Shown here: positions 1 through 11,719 of the stretch, in pieces
How positions within the stretch are numbered: the first letter of the stretch is position 1
Layout of the letters: each line of letters begins with the position of its first letter
Source: Stratiolaelaps scimitus
Lineage: Eukaryota; Arthropoda; Arachnida; Mesostigmata; Laelapidae
NCBI GenBank assembly: GCA_019614645.1
Contig: JABWDB010000006.1
Span: 4,464,001 to 4,528,000, forward strand
Length of the DNA stretch: 64,000 nt
Direction of reading: 5' to 3'
The notes under the pieces: model-generated
What the model saw: only the letters and a program-made list of their open reading frames with translations
The model's database searches: none
What the model was told of the DNA's origin: nothing
Made by a program: the position numbers and the translations under genes

Positions 1-3000
1 AACGACGAGGGGCGATGTCAGCGGATCTTTACGGGAGTAAAGCCAGCGGTGGCTACCTCGGCTGTACGGCTCGGCCATGCGGGCAGTGGAAGACGTAGCG
101 AAGTCGCCCAAAAACGAAGTTATCCGAGAAGTCTCTCTCTTCCCACCAGCGTCGAGACCCGTACACGTCGTACACGGCTCGAGAAAAGAGCTACCGTCAG
201 CAGATTCCCCAGACGTGATCATCTTGGGCCTTCCGCAACGGCTTCGCAATGATATTTTAGCTTCGGGTTGTCCTGTTTTTTTTCTCTCTCTCTCTATCTC
301 TCTCTCTCCCCCATACTCCCCAGTGCCGGAACCGTTGAAGTACGCGTTGGTACGCGTTCCACGCCGGCATTTCCGAACATGTGCAGCATAACGCTCATTG
401 TTAAGTGGTGATTATGCCGCACGCGAACGAACTTGCTGCGATCCTCTCTTCTATTGCATCTATGTATCTATCTTTCTTTATCTGTAGATTAACAGGCATC
501 ACTATTGGTTAACCCTTAGGAATGTCTCACCTTTTTTTTCCTACATGCATGCACAGAGACACACATACACACATATATATGTATATATATCTATCTATCC
601 GCTCGTAACATGCACCCTCGAGCCGGCTGAATCGCCGCCCAGGCCACATCGACAATCAGCGGCAGAGCAAATGAAGCAATTTGTCCGATTAGTTCCAATG
701 TGAGCCGCCGCCGCCGCCGTCGTCGTCTTCGTCGACAGATTATCTGAGTGAGGCATTCATCGGTGTTTCCCTTCACTCATCTTTCTCATACGTGAGTGCG
801 GGTTTAACCGGCCCTCGAAGCTGCACCCAGCTGCTAACTGCTCAGTGGTAGCCGAGTTGGGACGGCGGCAGCGATACAGGCCTGGGGATGGCCAACGTCC
901 TTGCGAATCCGACTGTTCACTATTTCATCCACCCCGAGTCGAGCAGTCGAATATCCACCGCAGTCGCTGTATGGTTTCGTATCACGATGATATAAAGCTA
1001 GGGTCTCATTTCGATACTCGTTTCGACGCTGCGCGCGAATGAGTGACTACTCGGTGTACGCCGATGCGGCAACTTCGCCAGGATAACCAGCCAACTCTAT
1101 CTTTTAGTGGCCGATACCCAGCGATCTCGCTGGCCAGCCACCCCGTTCGCTGTTCGCTACAAGGCAAAGTTTCGTCATATAGACAAAGTTTTGTGCGGCG
1201 TCGTTGTTCGACTGTGGCCGAGCCAGTCTAGTCTAGGTCTATTCCCTACCGCCTCTGTTCCTCTGTTCTATCCTACCCGAATCATATTCAGCGGCCGTGA
1301 GGCTCTGTGGCTCGCAGCTCTCCGGCTTCGGCTAGTAGCAGTCGTGGTCGTCGTTGTTGTTCATAGTGGCCGACAGTGGAGACTAAGTCGGGTCTCCGCC
1401 CATTTCGTCGTGTATCTGAATCGCGGGTTGATCGGAGCAGATGTTGGTCTCTTCCCCCCACTCTCTCTCTCTCGCTCTCGCTCTATCGTTTGCTCGTTCA
1501 CTAAGAGCTCGTACGGCCCGCAGCTCAGGCTCGGCCCATAAATCATCAAGCGACCTGGTTGGTCCGCCGGTTCGCGTTGGCTGGCAGCCTCAGCCGTCTG
1601 CCTCGCAAACCAAAAGGCCGAAAGCAGCCCGCCAACAAAAAGAAGCTCGCAGGAGCTGCTTGAACCAGCTCGACCCGTTCAATGATGCTGCCAATCCTGC
1701 TGTAGCTGACTGGCTGTATGTGCGTGGCTGGGTAGCTAGGCTTGTCCGACTTCTTCTCGAACGCGAGTGCTACATACTGCACTCGTTGCTTCTGGCTGTA
1801 GGTCTACTGCTGGTTCCGCTGCCGCCGCTGCCGCCGCCGCCGTCGGAGACACTAGAGCTGTTGTTACCAAGGCAGCAGCTCTGAACTCGACCTGCGAGCA
1901 TCGTAGCTCATCGCGGCCTGGGCAGTTCACTCGTTGTATAAAACTTTGCGCCAGGCAGAGTTCATGCTACGTGCTGTTGGCCGTCCGTCAAAGATACAGC
2001 GTGTCTATATATCGGCCGCCTGCTACCAACCACCCGAAGCCACCTCATAAGCCTGTGTCATGTCTCACATAGCTGAGATGCGTCGACGACGACACCTCGA
2101 GGCTGCGGCCGCGGTTGTTCGATTGATCGGGATCTCTCCAATCGCCTTTATATATGATGTGCTGCTATTGGCGTTCAACCACAATTTCACAATGAAAACG
2201 AGCGCAGCATTGCGATAGCTAGGCACATCAATAATAGATAGATCCACAGACGGCTAGTTGGGTAACGACTAACAGCAAGATCGCTTAAAGCGAACGGGGG
2301 CGCATGGCGACGCTGTTCGTCCGCTAAACGATATCCCTCGATCGGGCAAAGCCCAGACAGAGAGAGAGAGAGTACATGCTGGCTAGACATACTCGATGCT
2401 TACAGTCGATCGCGATGCAACATAGGAGATGGCACTGAGCGAACGTGGCCCTAGCGTCAGCGGTTGTTTCTCATTGTGATAATCGGCTAAACATAACACC
2501 AGAGCATGAGTGGCAGTCGCATAGAATGGTCTCTTGGCATAGATTGCTCGTTTTTTTGCTGCTGCTGGTGCTGCTGCTGTATAGATCAGTGATCGTAGAT
2601 CATCACGCACCCGGCGGTGGCCATCCGCTGCAGCCGTGCGAGAAAGGGCACTCTGCCGAGAGTCGAGTACAACTGACATCGATGAGAGCACAAGACGTTC
2701 TACGCGATCATAGCGACGAGGTGGAGGACGCCCTTAAGCTGTGAGCTCGGAACGGCAAGCGTGAGCAAGGCGGGGGGAGTTTTCAATCTCCGATCTCATT
2801 GTAGTTAGGTAGGTGGGTCGTTAAGGTGTCATTGGCACACAAAGACGATTGACTCTTCCTGCTGCGTGCGCTCCAAGTTTGCATTTTTTTCTAATTTAAG
2901 TTACGCTACAAGGTGGTTGGCACCCTTCAAATAATACATTAAACGTATGTGTATAGGATGCGCAACCAGTGGCGCAGGTTATCGAAATAATTCTCTCAAA

Positions 3001-3180
3001 TTCATAGTAGTAAATTTCAAGATCGTAATTGATTAAGTATAGGACGGAACGGCTGGGGTTTCTAGCTCACATGAAGCGAGTTGCTCCAGCTGAACGGTTG
3101 GCTATAATAATCACTATCCATGTTTCGCATAAACAGGTGTTTATTTTGTTCACTCGATATTGGATATATTAGCATCTATG
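1..3180. other. Non-coding, mildly GC-rich region
   Basis: Contains a CT tract (283-309), a CA/TA tract (about 553-598), GCC/GTC triplets (704-728), CT/GCTCTC (about 1460-1495) and GCC triplets (about 1817-1845). Open frames here are short, overlap on both strands and are biased by these repeats. No gene is seen. Confidence 0.7.
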
Positions 3181-3194
3181 CATGCCGTCTCTCT

Positions 3195-3218
3195 TATATA
3201 TATATATATATATATATA
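3195..3218. repeat. (TA)12 microsatellite
   Basis: One of more than twenty similar (TA)n tracts. Others of about 20-34 bases are at 4992-5015, 8373-8395, 14665-14686, 19332-19352, 23268-23288, 29143-29169, 31849-31869, 32440-32460 and 40451-40466. Several open frames reading IYIYIY are produced only by these tracts. Confidence 0.97.
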
Positions 3219-3219
3219 G

Positions 3220-4730
3220 ATCGATGGTCGTCCAAACCCGCTCCCCACCATTCGTTTCCTCTATAGGTCTGCCAGTCAGTCTGTATGTTGTTGCCCATGC
3301 GGCTGCGCGTATACATATACGTCTATCGTATTATTATACGCCATCCTTATGCCGCCGTTTATCCATGCGGTTTAAGCAACGAACTAAATGTCGACGAACG
3401 CGAGCTGATCTAGCGAGTGCGCTTTGTCTACTACCACTGGTTAGCATCCCTCTTTCTTTTGCATTCTATGTCTCCTATATGTTCTCTTGGTCTGCCACCG
3501 ATCTCTCTCTCTCTCTCTCTCTCTCGCTCTCTGTCTCTCTCTCCCTTGTTCAGGCTTGTCTATGGCACAAACACAAAATGCGCCAGACGAGAAAAAACAC
3601 GGCGAGAAATCGAGCAGAAAAGAGCGCGCGAGAGAGAGAGAGAGAGGAGTGGACGGCAATGGCCAGCAACATGGTCGTTCTGTGTCAGTGTCTGCCTGTT
3701 GCTCGATTGGTTCGTTCGTTGGCTGGTTGGTCCGTACGTCGATCGGTTTGGTTCGGTTCTACTTCGACGTGTAAATGCTGGATGTGCTGCTGCTGCTCTT
3801 GTTGCTGTTGCCGCGACTTCTTGGCACGGTCGTAAATCTTCTCCGTTTCCCGGCACAAATTCCGCCTGCTGACGACGACGCCAGGGAGCAGCGGCGGCGG
3901 CAGCAGCAGGAGGAGGGGGCAGCCAACCAGCTGGATAGCTCGCTGGGTTGGTGGTGGCCGATACCGCTAGACGCCATTGGCACTGCTGCGGCAGCGGCGG
4001 CGGCGGCGGCAGCGGCGGCAGCGACCGGCGTTTCGAGCGCCACGGCAACAGTCGAGCGAACGGCCACGAAATGAACCACCCGATCGAAAGCAACGGACGC
4101 ATCCAGAGCCACCATCACTACGACGATGACGACGACGGCGGCGGCGGCCATCGAAGCAACGCAACAGCAGAAGCAGCAGCACCACCACCACCACCAGATC
4201 GCGGCTGCCGCCGCCGCCGCCGCTTGTTGAACCGACCGAACGCTCGACAGACTACACAGCAAAGCCGAGTCAGCTAAGCTACGCCAGCAGCAGCAGCAGC
4301 GGAACCAGCAGCAATGAAACAAACATCGCATTGGACGAATCACGGCAGTTCTAAGACAGTCAGACAGACAGACGCTAAGGCGATGTGTGAGCGATTGAAG
4401 GCATCGCCATTGACCGTCCCACGACAGCAGCGGGATCAGCTCAGCAGCCACAGCGCACCAAGAGATCACACGCATATCCCCATCTGTGTGTGTGTGTGCG
4501 TTTACGTCGGCCGCTAGCTAGGTCGATTTGTTTGTCTGCGCGACGTCGCCTGCGTATGCGCCAACCTGTGTTTTGCTCAGCTACCTCACTGTTGCTAACA
4601 ACAACAGCAGCAGCAGCAACAACAAACAGTACTGCTTTGACTGGTGCTGCAACAGCGACGCCTGTCGGCTTCGTCGACGGAATCATCGCGGCACTAAACA
4701 TCTCACAGCGATACACAATTGACTAGCGAT
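3220..4730. other. Triplet-repeat island (CTG, CGG, CAG, CCA)
   Basis: Dense, imperfect triplet runs occur at 3775-3830, 3888-3920, 3983-4022, 4120-4200 and 4280-4315, plus CAA/CAG near 4600-4626. All six frames stay open for 70-240 codons because these units avoid stop codons, giving poly-A, L, S, R and V on both strands. A transcribed leader or enhancer is possible; protein coding is not supported. Confidence 0.65.
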
Positions 4731-5540
4731 AGAGAAATGTTAATAGATAGACATGGCGAAGGATTAGCGGGAGGTGTGGGGGGTTTTGATGGCAAAGTGA
4801 AGGGCATTCATCTCATTCGATCGGTCGTCATCGGTCGGCCGGGGGTTGATATTCGATTAGTGCTAAAAATGGCACCAGTAAGAACATTAGAAGTTGATGA
4901 ATGCGGCACACTCTTGATTATATTTTGATTCCCCTTGCAAATGGTTTGAAACAACAGTGCAAAACAATCAATTCAGTTGTTTGAACGAACGATATATATA
5001 TATATATATATATATTTGATACAGCCGGGCGAGAAATGAGTTGTAGTGACTCCATCATAAAACGAGAGCCACACGAATGTTAAGCATAGATATTTTGGGC
5101 CGAAGACGCCAACCGCACCCGTCACCCATTGGTAATTGCAACACAACGATTTCTGCGTAAACGTATGATATAAATACTCACTGAGTCTGAATAGTTGCAG
5201 AGTTCAATTAAAAGTGGAGATCGTCATACAGTGATGAAACGAATGAGCGCATCACGCCTACAGACGGGAGTGGAATCGTAACCTTGGACTATACACAGCA
5301 TTAATATCATGTTATTAAAAAAAAACATTTCTCTAAATCAGTTATTCTACATATAAGTCTTTTGAAGTTATTGACTTCTAGTTGATTCGAATACAAATGG
5401 TGCTCGAGTTGACTCAAGTCCACCCAAACTCATCCACACGAGAGAAAGTGCGTGTACATAACCTCACAAGAGATATGATAAATTGCCAGTGTCCCCATCC
5501 TAAGTGCACTGTAATTATTAGTGATATATAGTACACTATG
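4731..5540. other. Unique AT-richer sequence, no gene seen
   Basis: Only a (TA)n tract (4992-5015) stands out. No open frame is gene-like. Confidence 0.7.
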
Positions 5541-8500
5541 CGGCCAGGTGGAAAATAATGCAACACCACCACGACCACCACCACCACCACCGCCACCGCC
5601 GCCCGCGTGTCTCGAATGTTGTCCTCTCATCGCTGATTGGCTGAGGAGCGATTATGCCGAACGAGCTGAGTGGTTCGGCAGCCGCGCTACTTCTCGATGC
5701 GTATATGGATGGGTCAGATCTCATTTCTTGGCCCAGTTTCTACCTCCGGACGATCAGATCCCCAATCTTTATCCCCCTTATATCCCTGTCTCCCTCCGTC
5801 TCTTTCCGACGGCGCTAAGCGAAGAACATCCCCTTCGCCGACCCCACCGCCTTGCTTGCTTTACCCCACCCATCTCGCTCTGCTCCGTTTCGCCGTTTCT
5901 TCATCTGTTTCTTGCTCCAAGCGTCTCTCTGTCGTCCTTAGCCGGCCTCACGCCGATTGTTTTCCTTCTCCCATTCTTTACGCGGGTCGTAGTCCTTGCC
6001 GAAGGTGGCCCACCACCTTCGAACGGGCCGACGCGACCCGGCCGTTTCCCGGCTCGCTCCCCCCACCACCCCCAGTCGTTGGTGCTTCGCGTCACCTCAT
6101 ACGAGGAAAACGAAGCCGTCAGGCGTTAGCTGGGAGAGGTCTAGGTGCGGAGGCCAAAGACTGGCTGGTTGGTTTTCTTCTTTTGGTGTCGCCCGGCCCC
6201 CGCCCAGGTCTCTTTGCCGGTTGTGTCTGCGTGCCCAGCTCGTCCGCTCGCTCACTCGCCGGCTAGCTCGCTCTGGAACACAACACCCAACACCCGAACA
6301 GCAGTCAGCTAACACCTGCTAATGTCGCGACATCAATCTTCAGTCTTCTTCAGTCTTTCGTGCTGCTTTCGTTCTTCGCAGGCGGAGACGCTGGCCCAAC
6401 CCCCTACCTCGCGCACATCCCCCAGCGCTTTCTCCCGGCCATCTCGTACCGCGCAGCTTGCCCTTCTATTCGCTGCCGTGCCCTGCCGACTCTTGTAAGG
6501 CCTCCTAAGGCCCTTTCTCGGCAGGCTACAGCCGACCGAGCCTGCTGGCCTCTGCTGACTTTCTTCTCAATGGCGTCTTCTGAGGGGGAATGTAATTTTA
6601 GCGCCACCCTCGTCCCAGACCACCCCACCCAATGCAGCTCGTCGTCATCCATGCTACAGCAGCAGCAGCAGCAGCAACTCGCTCGATTCGCCTGAGCTGC
6701 TGAAGCTGAATCTGCCGCTGCTGTTCCTATAGCCTGGTTGCCATTCGGACGTAGAGGGAGGTTCGGCGACGGCAGCAGCAGTAGCAGCAGCAGGGTGGGT
6801 GCTGCTCTGAGAATTTCCCTGCCCTCGTCTTCTCTTCTCTACCGCGTCGCCTTGTCCCGGATCCTCCCCTGTCCTGTGCCCGTCATCCGCTCAGACCATC
6901 CCAGACCGACCAGCCAACTCCAGCCGTCTTCATCCAGCAGCAGCAGCAGCGGCGGCGGCGGCGACAGCCTCATACAAAGCTGCCGGCAGAGCTGAGCACG
7001 GCGGCGAGGGCCCGCCAAAGAGCACCTCCTCAAGAACGGGAGCTCGTCCTTCTTCATCCACCCCCGTCAATAAGGAAAGAGTCCGAAGAGAGGAACGATC
7101 TCTACTGCGTCCTCCTCCTACTCATCCTCGTCTTTCTCCTCCTCTTCGTTTAGTTTCCTTCAGCTTTTCCTCATGCGTTGCCTTCTCCTACCATCTTTTC
7201 CTTCTCGCTTTGTCTCCGGGTGCCCTTTCATTCTATCATTCACACCCGTTCCCTCCCTCCCTCCTTCCCTCCTACTCTCTGACTTTCCTGCCCTTCTTTC
7301 GATGCTGAGTTCCCCTTAGCTTGGTCTCCCTGCAGCCTCGTCTTTTTCGCCAGGCCGACAGACCGGCCAAGCGAGAGAGAGAGAGAGAAAGAGAGGTCCT
7401 TGTTCGCCCTTCGTTTGCTGGATCGCTGTCGACGCGGTAGCCCATAGCTGCCCCGTGACGAAACGCTGAGGAAGAAAAGATCCGTCCCCTTATCGTGCAC
7501 CCTACTATTCCCACCCGGTACCGAGAGGAGCCAGTCCACCTAGCCGGCCCGCCCAGCCTCCCTCCCAGCCAGCTAAGGCCAGCACCCGAAGTGAACGACG
7601 GAGCCGGAGCGCGGCTCCAGCGGCAGATCAGAGTCCCGACTCTGCCGGCTGATGGTAAAAGGGCCGCTTCGGGCGGGCAGGCCGGCCCTTCTGATGGGAC
7701 TGAGGCCAAGGAGAGAGCACGGCATAGCGGAGATGGAAGAGGCAAGGAATTCCTGGAAACGTTGTTTCACCGTCTCGCTATTCATTCGAAGAACCAACGC
7801 CGCTCGTCCCATCAGCCACCTCAGGGCTCTTGGTTCCCAGCAGCTTCGGATGGGTAAACGTGTGTGTGTGTGTGTGCTAGTACTGGTGTCCGTGTGTCCG
7901 TATGCCTGTCTGTTCGGCGTTCCTGGCCACCGTCTTCCACCACCATGAGAACACGATGTGTGTAGCATGCTAGCTGTGTGGGTCAAGCCACGCTAGGAAG
8001 CTGCTACAGGAGGAACGGAAAGCCCGCACGCAACGCAACGCAGCCATAGGGGCATTCAGAGATATCCACACACGGAGGCATACCCGAATGGAACGGTAAG
8101 ATGCTTATGCCGTGCGGGTTCAGCAGGCTCTGTTATCCCCGGGACACGTTGTATCCCAGTGCAACCACTGGGAGCAGTGTACCGCCCGAACCCAAGCCAG
8201 ATGAGGTAGATTCCCTGTGGCTCGAGGTTTCCCAGGGTCCAGGCCCAACGAGCCGAGGCAAATTCCCGAAACATGAAGCACCCATTCCTCCAGCGAGTCG
8301 GGGCCACCAGCGTCTTCAATACTGCTTCGTCTCCTGCCCGCCTCCGGAAGCGACAACAGCTGGGGTCGACTCATATATATATATATATATATATAAACGC
8401 AACGCTGGGCCTCGCTCCCCTACCCAATATTCACTGCAGCGAGCGTACCCAACACGACGGCTCAAACCGCAGGTGTCGTCAGAACTACAACGCTGCAATG

Positions 8501-9800
8501 ATGCCTTCTCTACCACTACACACACGTCTCCTTCCGTAAGTGCTGCTGGTCGGACGAGACAACAGCGATTCGACAGTGGGGCTCAACGACAGCGTCGTTC
8601 CTGTCTCTGTTCCATCTCCTCAATCAATGCAAACAGATGTGTCTTACTGGTTAACAGCTTGAGCATGCCAGATCGCCTTCGTCCGCCAGTACGCGCAGAC
8701 GACGAAGGGCCCCGCAAAACGGTACGATTCTGGAAAAGCCGCCATCCATCCAGATAGCTGCTGCTGCCGCCCCCGGCACGGCTTCTACAGCCACCGCTAC
8801 CACCACAGCGACTACAAGCAGCGGATGGATATGAGGCGAATAGTATAGACGGGATGGCAGGCTCCGAGGCTTTTGGGCCACGAACGACGAGTAGGCTCAA
8901 AGCTAGACGAACATACGACGGATGGGGGCCTGCGGGGCTGACGGGGCTGCAAAAGGCCTGAAGCGCGCCTGAAGGAAGAAGAAGGCTCATAGGCTGTGAG
9001 TGAATGGGCCAATGGATGTCCCGGTGCGATGGGCTGCTGCTGCTGCAGCCGCCGCCGCCACCACCGCGGCCACCACCACCGTTCGTGCTGCAGCCGCCAC
9101 TTGGTCGAGCAGTTGTCGTCGTCGTCGACGTCGGCTGGGGGAGACCAAACACAACACGGCCATACTAGCACATGCACACGCAGGAACACAGACAGGCACA
9201 CGCTCAAGCACAGCTAGGCAGGACACACACGCGCAAGCCGCTCTTCAGGCCCCGTTTACTCACCCAGTGGCTGGCTAGACGACCAGCCGGCCGACCGACC
9301 AACCGGCTGCTGGGAACAGGGCAATAAAATCAAATGGCGCATTATATAAATGACTCAAGGCCTCCTCTGCCCGCTGTGCATGCACTCCTCTTGTGCTGGG
9401 CTGGTGTCTGTTGGCTGCGCGGTCGGCCGGGCCTACGCCAGCGTCGCCTGCGAGGCGGCAACGTTCTCGAGACAAAACGGGTCACTTGCGTACGGGTTGC
9501 GTTGCTGTGCGTTGCTGTTGTTGTTGTGGTGGTGCTTTGTTGATGTCGTTGGTGGCGTGTATTTATGTTGTGGGGCTAGCCAACGTGAGGTGCTCCTCAT
9601 CGCGCTGTTGTCGTTGTTGTTATTCTCGTCGGCGTACGACAGGATACAATACAGTATAAACGGTAACGGCAAGCAGGCGGCATCGCGACTGCCACCGCGA
9701 CTGCGCAACAGGAGCTGCAGGTATCTGTTAGTTTTCGAAGATTTATTTATGATCGAATGACAAAATGATGACACACACACGGCTACTGCTATTGTCGATA
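5541..9800. other. Long GC-rich, pyrimidine-rich island without a supported gene
   Basis: CCA/CCG runs (5566-5606), CAG runs (6657-6674, 6772-6792, 6939-6953), CT-rich DNA (7080-7300), a GT tract (7860-7875), a TA tract (8373-8395) and CTG/CCG/CCA runs (9035-9080). Frames of up to 218 codons are Ser/Pro/Arg-rich, overlap each other on both strands, and show no domain. Confidence 0.65.
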
Positions 9801-11500
9801 CCGCCGACGTAAGGATAATCAATATTGATAATTATCTCATTCGTTCGGTGTTTACGCAGTAATTACACACGGACAGTCCGCTGCGTAAAGATAGATATTA
9901 GAAACAGAAATCGATTGATTGAGCTAAATTTAGCGCTAAATGTCAAAACATTCGTATACCAATTACTCTTTGTGACGATTTTGTGTCATGAAAACAAGTG
10001 GCCGCCCAGCACCCATCTATGAATAGGTTCTATTCTATTTGCTAAAGCATAGCGGTTCTTCCGCTCTGGCGGTGAAATCGTTCACCCTCTTGAAACAAGT
10101 GTGTGTGTGTGTGTCAGCGATAATTGATTGCAGATGCGATGGCTAACCCATCAAGCAGATGGCTGCTTTATTAACAGGTACCTCTTGGCCAACAAGTAGG
10201 TGTATCTACGCGACAAAGACGTCGAAGCAATACGATCCGCAGCGCACGTAGTTCAAATAACGTGAACGTGAGACAACGACATCGGATAGGTGGCGTTCGT
10301 TGACAATAAACACTCATTCATGGTAGCATACCCTTGGAGTCATTAATTTCGAAGGCCACTTGCTCAGTACAAGTCGTTAAGATGTGATTGCAGCTGCTGG
10401 TTCGAACGCCCCTTTCAGGCCTTCCGATAATTAGCGATGGATAATGAATAGTTGCTCGGAGACGATGTGAAAGTTCGCCCCTACGCTCAATTTTAGACAT
10501 CGGTAGTTTATTCTAGTAGATTAATTAGATAATATTAGTTCTAAGCTGCCCTTTTGACCCTTACGGTTCTATGGGCAGCCCTGTACTCGTCACGTACATT
10601 AGGGCAGGTCCACGATCACAACAGCCGAATTTTTTTTATCATCATTCATAATATCATCGAGAACATGATACAGTGTATGTATGAACGTGCACAGCACTAC
10701 GCCTGTGGGACAACAGTTGAGCGAGTGAATCACTAATGATCGTCCGCTGTTCTAGAGTCATATTGACTGTTCTAATCGCTGCTAGCTCGACTGACGGGGC
10801 TGTTGGTCAAAACCGAACGGTTGTGTTATCCGCGTCGAAACCGTCGCATCATCGCTCTTGTCGTTCTACCCATTGCATTACATAGGCGAGGAAAGGCCGT
10901 TGCTGAGCGAATAAAATGAAGCCTGCGCTTGAACTCCTGTTCAAGCGCAATCCTAGAAATTATCCGGTTGCTCCGTTTCGCCTCGTCCGTCACCTTCCAT
11001 ATCATGTTTAGCTTCATAGTAAAGTATGCGCCACAATCAAATGATTGTCCTGCCACCGACCAATGAGACTAGAAATGGTAGCGAGTAGCCGTAAAGCTCG
11101 TAAAAGTACCAGAGCACCAGATGGCCTACGAACTCGGGCGCGAGTCAAGCTATAGTGTCATGCATGAGAACGAAAACGGGCCGCCCTCGTTAACAGAGCC
11201 AGCGATCGGGGCTAGATGCGGACAATCAGGATTGTTAATCGCCCTTCCACCAGACTGTGCAGGTGATGTTCCTGGCTGGAGGAGGCAGGTTGGAGGGTGA
11301 GGGTCCATTCGATCATTGTCATCAGGATATCGGATAGATCCTTACTTTACAGTCCTTTCTCCTTTTTCCTGCTCCACCTTAGCCTCTTTTTCCTTCAGCT
11401 GTGTACCCCTATTCCTCGGTATTCTCCTGCCGATCTTCCGTCATAGAATAATAGCTGAATGCGTAGTACAAGGTATCTGCGTTTCTGTGTGTGCAGAGTG
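9801..11500. other. Unique sequence, no firm gene
   Basis: One minus-strand frame (10826-11056, 76 codons) has ordinary amino-acid composition and includes the 10924 hairpin, but nothing identifies it. It may be decayed mobile-element coding. A GT tract sits at about 10099-10114. Confidence 0.6.
10924..10949. repeat. Perfect 11-bp inverted repeat with a 4-nt loop
   Basis: TGCGCTTGAAC (10924-10934) and GTTCAAGCGCA (10939-10949) flank TCCT. No terminator-like T run follows. Confidence 0.9.
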
Positions 11501-11687
11501 ATACTCTTCCTCTCTCTCTCTCACGTTCCTTCTAGCTCTTCCAAGTGCTCCCGAGTTTTTCTCTTAAAATTACACTACACGACTACAATCTACCATTACT
11601 GGCAAGACGAGTCTATCCACACAGTCAACACGATCCCAACTTCAACTGCTGCAACAACTATATTTATCTATAGATCTACTTCTCTTA

Positions 11688-11719
<32 letters not shown>

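Noticed and set aside
3182..4475. Several open frames of 100-238 codons on both strands
   Set aside because: They are poly-A, L, S, R or V produced by triplet repeats, overlap on both strands, and show no domain or consistent start.
5521..8757. Ser/Pro/Arg-rich frames up to 218 codons
   Set aside because: They come from GC-rich, stop-poor DNA, and the frames cover one another with no recognisable domain.
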